Below are positions 1-8,889 of a stretch of DNA of 64,000 nt, piece by piece. A model generated the notes under the pieces. The model did no database searches and had not been told where the DNA came from. It was given only the letters and a program-made list of their open reading frames with translations. The position numbers and the translations under genes were made by a program. The first letter of the stretch is position 1. Each line of letters begins with the position of its first letter. Source of the DNA: Nonomuraea jabiensis (GTDB taxonomy: Bacteria; Actinomycetota; Actinomycetes; Streptosporangiales; Streptosporangiaceae); contig NZ_JACHMB010000001.1 of assembly GCF_014204795.1 (NCBI RefSeq), positions 12,738,501-12,802,500 of the forward strand. Reading direction: 5' to 3'.

Positions 1-584
1 CGCCCATCCTGATCCCCGGCATCGCCCTGCTGGCGTGCGTCTACCTGGCACTGGGCGCGGTGTTCGGCTCGGTCGACCTGATCACGGTGGCCTTCGCGGA
101 GGAGCACGGCGTGAAGGGCGCCTCCGGGTTCCTGCTGGCGGCGTTCGCGGGCGGGTCGATGGTGTCGGGGCTGTGGTTCGGGTCGCGGGACTGGAAGATC
201 TCGCTGCGCGGGCGGTTCGTGCGGACGCTCGCGCTGTTCGTGGTGGGACTCATACCGATCATGTTCATCGGTGACGCGTGGATCATGGCGGCGGCGCTGT
301 TCCTGGCCGGGTTCGCCATCTCGCCGACGCTCATCACGGGCTTCTCGCTCACCGAGCGGCTGGTGCCGCCGTCCCTGCTCACCGAGGGCATGGCGTGGAT
401 CTCGACCTCGATCGGGTTCGGCGTGGCGGTCGGCGCGTGGGCCGGCGGGCGGCTCACCGAGCTGTTCGGCGCGACCAACGCCTACGCCTTCTCCTGGGGG
501 TCGGCGATCCTGGCCGCGGTCGTGGGCATCGGAGGTTCGGGTTTGCTGAGACTTCCCGAGGCTCCTTCACCCGCCAAGAGTTGA
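1..584 (+). CDS. MFS transporter, C-terminal part (5' end outside window)
   Basis: The reading frame is already open at the left edge and ends at TGA 582-584, so only about the last 190 residues are present. They form about six hydrophobic helices separated by short basic loops (for example WFGSRDW and RLTELFG), as in the C-terminal half of a 12-helix major facilitator superfamily permease. The tail after the last helix is short and cytoplasmic. The substrate cannot be read from this half; actinobacterial members of this type are usually annotated as drug or sugar exporters. A polysaccharide deacetylase follows after about 55 bp on the same strand, with no sign of functional coupling. Confidence 0.85.
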   Translation, partial: PILIPGIALLACVYLALGAVFGSVDLITVAFAEEHGVKGASGFLLAAFAGGSMVSGLWFGSRDWKISLRGRFVRTLALFVVGLIPIMFIGDAWIMAAALFLAGFAISPTLITGFSLTERLVPPSLLTEGMAWISTSIGFGVAVGAWAGGRLTELFGATNAYAFSWGSAILAAVVGIGGSGLLRLPEAPSPAKS

Positions 585-638
585 TCCGCTACGGTCGGGA
601 CATCCCTCGCAACACCCATCTCATTGGAAGCACTACCT

Positions 639-1364
639 ATGTCCCGACAAATCAGTTCACTTCTAGCTATCGCGGCAGTTTGCGTCACTCTGGCCCCGGC
701 GCCTGCCTTCGCACAGGCGCCGAAGAAGGCCGCGCCCGTCGACTGCGAGCAGGTCAAGTGCCTGGCGCTGACGTTCGACGACGGGCCCGGCAAGTACGCG
801 GGAACGCTGCTCGACACGCTGAAGAAGTACGACGCGAAGGCGACGTTCTTCCTCGAGGGCCAGTACGTCAAGAGCCGCCCCGCGTTCGTCAAGCGCATGG
901 TCGCCGAGGGCCACGAGGTCGGCAACCACAGCTACAGCCACCCGGACTTCACCAAGTCCGAGCCCGGCACCATCAGGAACGAGATCAAGAAGACCCAGGA
1001 CGCGGTCAAGAAGGCCGCGGGCGTCGAGCCCAAGCTGCTGCGCCCGCCGTACGGGCTGGCCGACCTGCAGACCGCCGACGTCGCCACGGAGTTCGGCATG
1101 CCGATGATCCTGTGGACCGCCGGCTCCGAGGACTGGGCCAGCAAGAACGTCGACGCCATCAAGAAGAAGACCATGGAGGTCGCGCAGCCCAACGGCATCA
1201 TCCTGATGCACGACTGGGTGAAGCAGACCGTGGACGCGATGCCGGCCCTCATCAAGTCGCTCCAGAAGAAGGGCTACCACCTCGTGACGGTGTCCGACAT
1301 CGTCAAGGGGCAGAACCTGCAGCCCGGCGACATCTTCCCGGTTCCCGCCGGCTGGGAGAAGTGA
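639..1364 (+). CDS. Secreted polysaccharide deacetylase (NodB homology, CE4 family)
   Basis: The product (241 aa) has an N-terminal signal peptide (hydrophobic LLAIAAVCVTLAPAPAFA) and then a NodB domain. Visible CE4 motifs are TFDDGPG (catalytic base Asp and metal-ligand Asp), GNHSYSHP (the HxxxH metal ligands), RPPYG, and LMHD near the end. Such enzymes remove N-acetyl groups from peptidoglycan, chitin or related glycans outside the cell. I chose ATG 639 because GGAAG at 626-630 gives an 8-nt ribosome-binding spacing and the signal peptide then starts directly; a TTG at 624 is in frame but less likely. Length is typical for a single-domain CE4 protein. The exact glycan substrate is unknown. 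Confidence 0.9.
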   Translation: MSRQISSLLAIAAVCVTLAPAPAFAQAPKKAAPVDCEQVKCLALTFDDGPGKYAGTLLDTLKKYDAKATFFLEGQYVKSRPAFVKRMVAEGHEVGNHSYSHPDFTKSEPGTIRNEIKKTQDAVKKAAGVEPKLLRPPYGLADLQTADVATEFGMPMILWTAGSEDWASKNVDAIKKKTMEVAQPNGIILMHDWVKQTVDAMPALIKSLQKKGYHLVTVSDIVKGQNLQPGDIFPVPAGWEK

Positions 1365-1407
1365 GTATCGTTCGCGTTTAACCGAATGACGCTCTGGAGG
1401 GGTGCTC

Positions 1408-2685
1408 ATGACGTTCGCGAATTGGGCGCGTAACCAGTCGGGCACCCCTGCCGAGGTGCGTACGCCGGCCTCGGTCGAGGACGTCGTACGCGCCGTGCGG
1501 GACGCCGCCGCCTCCGGGCGGCGGGTCCGCATGGTGGGCACGGGCCACTCCTTCACGGGGGTGGCCCTCACCGACGGCATCATGCTGCGCCCCGGCGCGC
1601 TCACCGGGATCAGGTCATGGGGCGACGACCGCGTGACCGTGCTGGCCGGCACCCCGCTCCGCGTGCTGAACGAACTGCTCGACGAGCGCGGCCTGGCCCT
1701 GGCCAACATGGGCGACATCACCGAGCAGACCGTCGCGGGCGCGATCCAGACCGGCACGCACGGCACCGGCCGCGACAGCGGCGGCCTGGCCGACCAGGTC
1801 GCCGAGCTGGAGCTGGTGCTGGCCGACGGCTCGGTGACGACGGCCGGGCCGGGCGAGGACCTGTTCGACGCGGCCAGGGTGGGGCTGGGCGCGCTCGGGG
1901 TGCTGACGGCCGTGACGCTCCGGGTGGAGCCCGCGTTCCTGCTGCATAATCGGCGGCGAAAGCTGCCGCTCAGCGAGATGCTCGCCTCGCTCGACGAGCT
2001 GACCTCGGCCAACGAGCACCTCGACTTCTTCTGGCTGCCGCACACCGACGCCTGCCTGGTCAAGACCAACAACCGCAGCCCCGGCCCGGCCCGGCCGCCG
2101 GGCGCGCTGCGGCACTGGCTGGACAACGTCTTCCTGGAGAACACCGTCTTCGGCGCGGCCTGCGCGCTCGGAGGCCGCTTCCCCGACCTGATCCCGCGGA
2201 TCAACGCCGTCAGCGCGGCGGCGCTCGGCGACTCGGAGTCGGTGGACACGTCGTACAAGGTCTTCACGGCGCGGCGGGACGTGCGCTTCCTCGAGATGGA
2301 GTACGCGGTGCCGCGCGAACGCCTCGGCCAGGCGCTGCGCGAGACCAGGGATCTGATCGACCGGATGGACTGGAAGATCACGTTCCCGGTGGAGGTGCGG
2401 GTCACGCCGCCCAGCGACGCGTGGCTGTCCACCGCGTACGGGCGGCCGTCGGCGTACCTCGCGTGCCACATCTACCGGCCGACGCCGAACCCCGCGTACT
2501 TCGAGGGCGTGGAGGAGATCATGACGCGGCTGGACGGGCGGCCGCACTGGGGCAAGCTGCACACCAGGGACGCCTCCTACCTGAACAAGGTCTATCCCCG
2601 CTTCGCGGACTTCACGGCCCTGCGCGACCGGCTCGACCCGGGTCGCCTGTTCGCCAACGAGTACCTGGATCTAGTGCTCGGCTAA
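1408..2685 (+). CDS. FAD-linked sugar-lactone/alditol oxidase (VAO family)
   Basis: The 425-aa protein has an N-terminal PCMH-type FAD-binding domain with GTGHSFTG, whose His is the usual covalent flavin attachment site, and a C-terminal ALO domain with the HWGKLH motif and the ending FANEYLDLVLG. This matches the D-arabinono-1,4-lactone oxidase / L-gulono-1,4-lactone oxidase / alditol oxidase group, which oxidises polyols or aldonolactones with O2 to give H2O2. GGAGG at 1396-1400 sits 7 nt before ATG 1408, which decides the start over the in-frame GTG at 1402. There is no signal peptide, so it is probably cytoplasmic. Substrate (xylitol, sorbitol or a lactone) cannot be settled from sequence. 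Confidence 0.88.
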   Translation: MTFANWARNQSGTPAEVRTPASVEDVVRAVRDAAASGRRVRMVGTGHSFTGVALTDGIMLRPGALTGIRSWGDDRVTVLAGTPLRVLNELLDERGLALANMGDITEQTVAGAIQTGTHGTGRDSGGLADQVAELELVLADGSVTTAGPGEDLFDAARVGLGALGVLTAVTLRVEPAFLLHNRRRKLPLSEMLASLDELTSANEHLDFFWLPHTDACLVKTNNRSPGPARPPGALRHWLDNVFLENTVFGAACALGGRFPDLIPRINAVSAAALGDSESVDTSYKVFTARRDVRFLEMEYAVPRERLGQALRETRDLIDRMDWKITFPVEVRVTPPSDAWLSTAYGRPSAYLACHIYRPTPNPAYFEGVEEIMTRLDGRPHWGKLHTRDASYLNKVYPRFADFTALRDRLDPGRLFANEYLDLVLG

Positions 2686-2764
2686 CGCATCGTTAGGTAA
2701 AGAGCTTGCTCGAAAACGTGTCCTGGGATCCGCGCGGGCCGTGTGGAGGGCATCCTCGTAACTC

Positions 2765-3709
2765 GTGCCCCGACGACTCGGCCTGCCCTCCGTGTACCTC
2801 GCCGCGGCCGTGGCCACCGCCGCCACGACCGCCGTTCCTCTCGCCATGACGCCCGCGTCAGGACTCGCCCTGCGGCCCGCCCCCACCGAGCCGACCCGGC
2901 CCTTCATCGTCACCGCACGCAGCCGCGGCGCCGCCCGCGATCTCGTCGGCGAGGTGCGGTGGCGGGTGCGGCGCTACTACACCGCCGCACTGCCCGGATT
3001 CGCCACCTTCCTCACCGCCGCCGAGCTGGCCGAGCTCCGGTCGGACCCGCGGGTGCTCGCGGTCGAGGCCGACCGCGAGATCCGCCCCATGGCGCTCGGG
3101 AGACCTCGCCCGCGCTCCCGCGGGGCCACCGGCGCCGGCACCACCGTGTACGTCGTGGACAGCGGCCTGGACACGGCCCGGGCCGAGCTCGGCGACCGGG
3201 CCTGGCGCGCCTTCGACGCCACCGGCGGCACCGGGCACGACTGCGCGGGCCACGGCACCGAGGCCGCCCGGCGCGTCAACGTCATGGCGCCCAAGGCCAG
3301 GATCGCCTCCGTGCGGGTGCTCGGCTGCGCCGGCTACGGCACCCTGGCCGACCTGCTGGCCGGGCTGGACTGGATCGGCAGGCACGCCCACGGCCCGTCC
3401 GTCGCGAACCTGGCCGTCGACGAGTCCGACTCCCCCGCGCTCGACACCGCCACGCGGTCGCTGGTGCGGTCGGGCGTCTTCGTGGTCGGCGCCGCGTCCT
3501 CCGGCGCCTGCCGGATTTCGCCCGGCGGTCCGGCGTTCTCCGATCACGCCCCGTATCTGGCCGGGGTCGCCGCCCAATACCTGGAGCGCCATCCTGGCGC
3601 CGCCCCATCCGTTCTGGCCTCTTGGCTCAAGTGCACGACACCACGCGCCGCGATTCGTCAGAATCCGTCAGGGGCCTCTAACCTCCACTTGCACAACGGC
3701 GGGCTCTAG
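2765..3709 (+). CDS. Degenerate, internally shortened S8 (subtilisin-like) peptidase, exported
   Basis: The 314-aa product has a signal peptide, an inhibitor-I9-like propeptide (about residues 40-105, with LPGFATFLTAAEL and VLAVEAD) and a subtilase core. The catalytic Asp (VVDSGLD, Asp132) and His (GHGTEAA, His163) are present. A Ser (Ser259, in AFSDHAPYLAG) aligns with the active Ser of GTSMATPHVAG, but the flanking Gly-Thr and Met-Ala are lost. The oxyanion Asn region is replaced by GAASSGACR, and some 45 residues that normally separate it from the Ser loop are missing. The frame itself is intact. The N-terminal part is a normal subtilase, so this is either a pseudo-protease or a recent in-frame deletion. 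Start GTG 2765 is provisional; the purine-rich stretch 2745-2750 is rather far upstream. Confidence 0.7.
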   Translation: MPRRLGLPSVYLAAAVATAATTAVPLAMTPASGLALRPAPTEPTRPFIVTARSRGAARDLVGEVRWRVRRYYTAALPGFATFLTAAELAELRSDPRVLAVEADREIRPMALGRPRPRSRGATGAGTTVYVVDSGLDTARAELGDRAWRAFDATGGTGHDCAGHGTEAARRVNVMAPKARIASVRVLGCAGYGTLADLLAGLDWIGRHAHGPSVANLAVDESDSPALDTATRSLVRSGVFVVGAASSGACRISPGGPAFSDHAPYLAGVAAQYLERHPGAAPSVLASWLKCTTPRAAIRQNPSGASNLHLHNGGL

Positions 3710-3727
3710 AGGGATGGATTCGACAAA

Positions 3728-3743
3728 TGTGACCGGCGTCACA
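3728..3743. promoter_or_regulatory. Candidate CRP/FNR-family operator upstream of sepH
   Basis: TGTGACCGGCGTCACA is a perfect TGTGA-N6-TCACA palindrome, identical in both half-sites to the classical Crp consensus. It lies 127 bp upstream of the sepH start and just after the subtilase stop. Actinobacterial Crp proteins bind related GTG-N8-CAC sites. Regulation of sepH by Crp is inference. Confidence 0.45.
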
Positions 3744-3869
3744 CCGTCCCGGGAGTATCCCAGGAAGGCGATGTTCGGACATGCCGGGTACGGTGCTGGC
3801 AGGCAACCGGCACACGCGAGAGACTCAAGGGTCCGGGGGAAGAATGGCGACGCTGACGAAGGGACTCGC

Positions 3870-6614
3870 ATGCAGGAGCTCCGACTCGTCGCGGTGAGTG
3901 AGGACGGCACCTATCTCGTGCTGGCTACTGCCGGGCGAGGTACGCGCTTCACGCTTCCCGTGGACGACCGGCTCCGTGCTGCCGTCCGCGGCAACTTCTC
4001 CCGTCTCGGCCAGTACGAGATCGAAGTGGAGAGTCCGTTGCGCCCCAAGGAGATCCAGGCTCGCATCCGCGCCGGAGAGACGGCGGAGGAGATAGCCGCG
4101 ACCGCCGGGATCCCGGTCGAGCGTGTCCGCTGGTTCGAGGGTCCGGTGCTGCAGGAGCGGGAGTACGTCGCCCAGCAGGCGCAACGTGTGGCCGTCCGGA
4201 TGCCCGGCGAGTCGGCGCCCGGGCCCACCCTGGGCGACCTCGTCGCCGAGCGGCTGACCAGGCGGGGCGTGCCCACCGACGAGATCGACTGGGACTCCGC
4301 CAAGCGCGACGACGGGCTGTGGCGCGTCAAGCTCGGCTACGTCTGGAACGGTCACACGCGCCACGCCGAATGGCTGTTCGACCCGCGCAAGCGGCACGTG
4401 ACGCCCCACGACGACGAGGCCATGCGGCTGTCGGCGGCCGACTTCGACCCGGATCCCGTCGTGGTGGAGGACACGACGGTGACGCCGTTCACGCCGCGGG
4501 TGGCCAAGCTGCAGCCGGTGCCGCCGCTCGCCTCCGACCCGCTGCCGTTCCCCTCGGTGGTGCGCCGCGAGCCTGAGGAGCCGGCGGTCGGCTACAACCC
4601 GCCGCCCAGGTCGCCGGAGACGGCGTACGGCCGCGCTCCGGAGGCGGCGCCCCCGTTCGAGCGGAGCGCGCCCGCACGTGAGCCTGACGCCGCCAGAGAG
4701 GCGTCCTTCGACACGCCCGACCCCGGCGAGCCCTACCGGCCGGAGCCGCCCGCCCGCGAGACCGGCTACGCCCGCCCCGGCGACACCTCGTCCCGCCGCG
4801 GCGGGTCTTCGCCGTGGCTGCCCGACTTCGGGCCTGGCCGTCCTGCCGGACGCGACGCCGACTCCTCCATCTACGCCCCCGCCGCCACGCCCCCGGACTC
4901 CCGCACCTCACCGCCGCCCGCCGTCGAGGAGCCGCCCGCCTACGAGCGCCCCGTGGCCGGCCGCGACCAGACCCCTGCCCCGGAGACCCCCGCCCCGTCC
5001 CAGACCGCCGCCGTCACGACGCCCCATCCCCGTCCCACCACCGAGCCCCATCACCAGCCCGCCACCGAGGCCCAGCGCGTCGCCGAAGCCCAGCGCGCCG
5101 GCCACACCCAGGCAACCACCGCCGCGGGGTCTCCCGCACAGCGCGAGACCCCGCAGCCCGAGGTCGCGCAGCCCGAGGCCCGGCAGCCCGAGGTCGCGCA
5201 GGTTGAGGCCGCGAGGCCCGAAGCCCCGCAGGCCGAGGTCGCGCAGGCCGAGGTCGCGCAGGCCGAGGTCGCGCAGGCCGAGGTCGCGCAGGCTGAGGCC
5301 GCGACGCCCGACGCCCCGCAGGCCGAGGTCGCGCAGGCCGAGGCGGCGACACCCGCGGCCCAGCAGCCCGAAACCGCGACGTCCGCCGCGGTCGCGCCGC
5401 CTGCCGCACCGGAGCCGTCCACGGAGCCTGCTCAGGACGCCCACTCCGACGCGACCAGCCAGCCGAGCACGCCCCCGGCCCCGGTCGCGCCCTCCGAGCC
5501 GACCACAACCCCGGAGTCGGTGGTGGCCCCAGAGGCGGCCCGAGAGGCGACGGCGGTCGCGCAGCCTGCGGCGTCCGCAGACTCCGCAGGGCCCGCCGAG
5601 GCCGTGACGACCACCGAGCCGACGTCGGCCAGCGAGCCAACGACGACCGCAGATCCGACCCCGGTCAGCGAACCCGCGGCATCTACGGCACCGACCGCAA
5701 CCGCCGAGCCCGCAGCGACCTCCGAGCCGACCGCGACCTCCGAGCCGACCGCGACCTCCGAGCCGACCGCGGCCACCCAGCCCACGGCGACCTCCGAGCC
5801 GACCGCAGCCAGCGAGCCCGCCGCGTCTGTGGCACCGGCCGCGGCTGCCGAGCCGGTGGCCACCTCGGAGTCGGCGGCAATCACCGAGTCGGCGCCAGTC
5901 ACAGAGCCGGTCCAGTCGTCGGCCACCGAGCCCGTCGCGTCCTCGGCCACCGAGCCCGTCGCGTCCTCGGCCACCGAGCCGGTCGCATCGCCGGCCAGCG
6001 ACGTCGAGCCCCCTTCCGAGCCCGCTCCCGCGCCGGTCTCCGAGGCCGTCTCCGCGCCTGCCGACGCACCCGCCGATGGGGACACCGCGCCCGCCGCGGA
6101 CGCCCAGGCCGCCGCCGCGAAGGCCGAGACCTCCAAGCCGGCCGCCGACGCGCCCACCGCTGAGCCGACGGCCACCAAGCCCGAGCAGGAGGCGGCCCAG
6201 GCCGTACCGGACGCCAAGCCGCAGCCCGAGGTGACCCCTGAGGTCACCGCACCCCAGGCCGCGACCACGGCCGCAGCGGAGCCCGCCAGCACCGCCGCAC
6301 CGGAGCCCGCTGCCGAGGCTGCGGCGGAGGCCGCTGTACCGGAGTCTCAGAGCGCGGCCGAGCCCGAGCAGCCCGCTCAGGAGGTCAAGCCGCCGGCGCC
6401 CGCTCCCAAGCCCAAGCCCACGGAGCCCAAGACCGCCCCGGCGGTCCCGGCGGCGCGCTCCGGCAAGGACGCGCCCAAGGAGGAGCCGCCCGTGCCGGTG
6501 CCGTCTCCCCCGCCCGCTCCGGCGGCCCGCCAGGCGCGCAAGGGCTCGCGGGGCCGCCGTGCCTCGGTCCCGACCTGGGACGAGATCATGTTCGGCGCCC
6601 GCCGCCAGGACTGA
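3870..6614 (+). CDS. sepH: SepH cell-division protein (DUF3071) with hugely expanded low-complexity linker
   Basis: Residues 1 to about 155 are the conserved SepH/DUF3071 domain (start MQELRLVAVSEDG, then an HTH-like AEEIAATAGIPVERVRWFEGPV and a conserved WLFDPRKRHVTP). The last about 20 residues (RRASVPTWDEIMFGARRQD) are the conserved SepH C-terminal motif. SepH binds FtsZ and promotes Z-ring assembly in Actinobacteria. Between the two lie about 730 residues rich in Ala, Pro, Glu and Thr, with internal repeats: QAEVA pentads around residues 430-500, SEPTAT hexads around 610-640, and SATEPVAS octads around 680-710. Streptomyces SepH, as I recall it, is only about 340 aa. ATG 3870 has GAAGGGA 6-7 nt upstream. 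The gene ends head-on with ydbT. Confidence 0.9.
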   Translation: MQELRLVAVSEDGTYLVLATAGRGTRFTLPVDDRLRAAVRGNFSRLGQYEIEVESPLRPKEIQARIRAGETAEEIAATAGIPVERVRWFEGPVLQEREYVAQQAQRVAVRMPGESAPGPTLGDLVAERLTRRGVPTDEIDWDSAKRDDGLWRVKLGYVWNGHTRHAEWLFDPRKRHVTPHDDEAMRLSAADFDPDPVVVEDTTVTPFTPRVAKLQPVPPLASDPLPFPSVVRREPEEPAVGYNPPPRSPETAYGRAPEAAPPFERSAPAREPDAAREASFDTPDPGEPYRPEPPARETGYARPGDTSSRRGGSSPWLPDFGPGRPAGRDADSSIYAPAATPPDSRTSPPPAVEEPPAYERPVAGRDQTPAPETPAPSQTAAVTTPHPRPTTEPHHQPATEAQRVAEAQRAGHTQATTAAGSPAQRETPQPEVAQPEARQPEVAQVEAARPEAPQAEVAQAEVAQAEVAQAEVAQAEAATPDAPQAEVAQAEAATPAAQQPETATSAAVAPPAAPEPSTEPAQDAHSDATSQPSTPPAPVAPSEPTTTPESVVAPEAAREATAVAQPAASADSAGPAEAVTTTEPTSASEPTTTADPTPVSEPAASTAPTATAEPAATSEPTATSEPTATSEPTAATQPTATSEPTAASEPAASVAPAAAAEPVATSESAAITESAPVTEPVQSSATEPVASSATEPVASSATEPVASPASDVEPPSEPAPAPVSEAVSAPADAPADGDTAPAADAQAAAAKAETSKPAADAPTAEPTATKPEQEAAQAVPDAKPQPEVTPEVTAPQAATTAAAEPASTAAPEPAAEAAAEAAVPESQSAAEPEQPAQEVKPPAPAPKPKPTEPKTAPAVPAARSGKDAPKEEPPVPVPSPPPAPAARQARKGSRGRRASVPTWDEIMFGARRQD

Positions 6615-6688
6615 CCCCAGGCCCGGAGGCCGACCTCGGCGGCCCACCGCCAAGGCCCCGGTCCACCGCCGCCGCGAAGGACAAGGGT

Positions 6689-6722
6689 CCCCGGCCAACC
6701 GCTCACAGAAGAGGGGCCGGGG
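6689..6722. terminator. Possible bidirectional hairpin between sepH and ydbT
   Basis: CCCCGGCC (6689-6696) can pair with GGCCGGGG (6715-6722) across an 18-nt loop in the convergent sepH/ydbT gap. There is no T-tract, so this is weak support for a terminator. Confidence 0.3.
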
Positions 6723-6742
6723 GCTCGGGCGGCAACGTGGGG

Positions 6743-8371
6743 TCAGGACGCGGGCGGTGTGCCGTGGGAGGCGAGGAAGGGCGCGAGCCACTCCGGCGTC
6801 ACCTCGGCGGGAAACGCCGCCCCCTGGGCCACCGACACGTCGATCGCCGAGTAGCCCCCCTTGCCCGCCCCGACCCCGGCGATCAGCGTGAGCACTCCGG
6901 CCCGCCGCTGAAACCACGTCTGCCGCAGCCGCCACCCCACCACGGCCCGGCGTTCGATCACGGCGTGGGAGCGCCGCAGCGACCCCGACCGCACCGCCAC
7001 GCGTACCCCGTCGTAGCCGTGCCCCAGTGACCGGTACCGGTCGAGCCCCAGCGGAATCCCGACCCCGGCCAGCAGCAACGCGACCACCAGCAGGACCCAC
7101 CAGAGGATCATCCCCGTCGCCCAGATCCCCGCGGCGCTCGCCACCGCGAGCACGGCCCACGGGAAGACGGCGCGGAACAGGCGGCGGTTGCGCGCCACGT
7201 GCGGGTGGCGGCGGAGCTCGGCCTGGGAGGAGCCGATGGCCTCCGCGGTCACCTGGTACGCCACGGTCCGGGGCACGTCGGGCAGGAGCTGGCCGCGCGT
7301 CTCGGAGTCGCCCAGCCCCGTGACGATGGCCCAGGCCCGTACGACCCCGGCCCAGCGTTCGGCGAGCCCGTCCACGATCTCGTAGCCGCGCACCCGGGCG
7401 GACTCCAGCGACACGCTGCGCCGGTTGATCAGCCCGCGTTCGGCGACCAGGTAGCCGTCGCGGTGCTTGAGCTTGAAGTCCCAGTTGAAGACCGCGTACA
7501 TCAGCCCGCCCACGAACGGCATCGCCAGCACGAGCAGCACCGCCACGGCCACCAGCAGGTAGGGGTGGTCCCAGATCCATTCCCCGGCGCTCCAGGCGGT
7601 GTCCTGGTCGAGGCCCAGATCGTCGCCCCACTGGAACACCAGGCCCACGGCGCCGCCCGCGAGGGCGAAGGGGGTGAGCAGGTACGCGCCCGACAGCGGC
7701 CCGTACAGCAGCCACTTCCGCGGCACCCCGATGATCACCCGCTCCTGGGGGACCGCCACCTCGGACACCTGCGCCTCGGGCCGGGGTGCGCGCCGCAGCA
7801 GCACCGACTTGAGGCGTTCGGCCTCCTCCGGCGTGATCCCGTCGAGCTCGGCCTCCTCGTCGCCGCCACTGGCCCCGGTGTCGATCTTGAGCACGGTCAG
7901 GCCGAGCAGGCGGTGCAGGGGCGGTGTGGACACGTCGACGCCGCGGATCCGCTCAAGCGGGATGGTACGGACGGAACGGCTGATCAGCGACCGCTTGGTC
8001 TCCAGCCGGTCGCCGAGGATCTCGTAGCTGAAGGTGGCCCACCTGATGATCGCGAACACCACGGTGCCCCCCACGCCCAGGGCCGCCCAGCCGTAGGAGT
8101 GGGCCGAGAACCCGCCCACGAACAGCACGCCGACGAGGGGCAGGAGGAGGGAGGGCAGCATGCGTACGGGGTCGATGAGCAGCACTTTGGGGCTCAGCCG
8201 CAGCGGCACCCGGACCGGAGGACCCGGCGGCCCTCCCGCCGGGCCGGGCGGACCGCTCCCATCTCCGCCGGCCGAGGGCGGTGCGCCGCCCTGAGGATAC
8301 GGCCCGCTTTGAAGCGGAGGATGCGGCTGAGGGGACGGGTCGCCTTGCGGGTGGTGGTGCGGGCCGGTCAT
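6743..8371 (-). CDS. PH-domain membrane protein, YdbT-like
   Basis: The 542-aa protein starts with a His/Pro/Gly-rich cytoplasmic leader, then a hydrophobic pair of helices (LLLPLVGVLFVGG and beyond) and repeated bacterial PH2 (bPH2/YdbS-like) domains. One reads YEILGDRLETKRSLISRSVRTIPLERIRGVDV, quoted here only as the segment around residues 114-145, followed by a second and third copy alternating with membrane helices. It overlaps the upstream ydbS-like gene by 4 bp (ATGA at 8368-8371), so the two are translationally coupled. In Bacillus the YdbS/YdbT pair is linked to resistance to heterologous amyloliquecidin and envelope stress; the function in Actinobacteria is not established. Confidence 0.85.
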   Translation of the reverse strand: MTGPHHHPQGDPSPQPHPPLQSGPYPQGGAPPSAGGDGSGPPGPAGGPPGPPVRVPLRLSPKVLLIDPVRMLPSLLLPLVGVLFVGGFSAHSYGWAALGVGGTVVFAIIRWATFSYEILGDRLETKRSLISRSVRTIPLERIRGVDVSTPPLHRLLGLTVLKIDTGASGGDEEAELDGITPEEAERLKSVLLRRAPRPEAQVSEVAVPQERVIIGVPRKWLLYGPLSGAYLLTPFALAGGAVGLVFQWGDDLGLDQDTAWSAGEWIWDHPYLLVAVAVLLVLAMPFVGGLMYAVFNWDFKLKHRDGYLVAERGLINRRSVSLESARVRGYEIVDGLAERWAGVVRAWAIVTGLGDSETRGQLLPDVPRTVAYQVTAEAIGSSQAELRRHPHVARNRRLFRAVFPWAVLAVASAAGIWATGMILWWVLLVVALLLAGVGIPLGLDRYRSLGHGYDGVRVAVRSGSLRRSHAVIERRAVVGWRLRQTWFQRRAGVLTLIAGVGAGKGGYSAIDVSVAQGAAFPAEVTPEWLAPFLASHGTPPAS

Positions 8372-8889
8372 GTCGCGTCGTCCCTGAGCGCCTCGGCGCG
8401 GTGCGCGAGCTGCTCGGCGAGCCCGGCCGCCACCCCGTAGTCAAGACCCTTGATCGTCGAGGACCCGGCATGGGACGCGGTACGGATCTCGAGCGTGGCC
8501 AGCCCGAGCAGCCGCTCCATCCATCCTTGCCCCTTGTCGACCGTCTGGATGCGGCTCACGGGCACGAACACCCACTCCCTGGTCAAGAACCCCGACCTGG
8601 CGTAGACGACGTCCCCTGAGAGCTCCCAGCGGTGCACGGCGTACCGTACGAACGGCTCGGCCACCAGGAACGGCGCCGTCAGCAGCACCACCGCGGCCGG
8701 CAGCAGCCAGGAGTTGTCCGCGAACCAGCCGGGCACCCACGACCAGCCGCTCCCGCCGACCCACCGCGCCACCAGAAGCGAGCCGCCGAGAAGGAACACG
8801 AACGCGACCAGCGACTCGAGCAGCCACAGGCGGACGGCTTTCGGCGAGACGCGGTTCGCCGGATCGCGCAGCGGGCCAGTTGACGTCAC
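8368..8889 (-). CDS. PH-domain membrane protein, YdbS-like
   Basis: The 173-aa product has two transmembrane helices (LWLLESLVAFVFLLGG and SWLLPAAVVLLTAPFLV) followed by one bPH2 domain (VHRWELSGDVVYARSGFLTREWVFVPVSR region with the typical IQTVDKGQGWMERLLGLATL). It is the first gene of a two-gene operon with the YdbT-like protein, with which it probably forms a membrane complex. The start ATG (8889) gives MTSTGPLRDP; the 590-bp region upstream holds no other confident gene. Confidence 0.87.
   Translation of the reverse strand: MTSTGPLRDPANRVSPKAVRLWLLESLVAFVFLLGGSLLVARWVGGSGWSWVPGWFADNSWLLPAAVVLLTAPFLVAEPFVRYAVHRWELSGDVVYARSGFLTREWVFVPVSRIQTVDKGQGWMERLLGLATLEIRTASHAGSSTIKGLDYGVAAGLAEQLAHRAEALRDDAT

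Noticed and set aside
3710..3869. Riboswitch in the sepH leader
   Set aside because: I could not match the leader to any riboswitch consensus; only the Crp-like palindrome stands out.
4908..7715. A 935-codon minus-strand open frame across sepH and ydbT
   Set aside because: It is a shadow of the GC-rich sepH repeats (Gly/Arg/Leu simple sequence) and runs through two confident genes.
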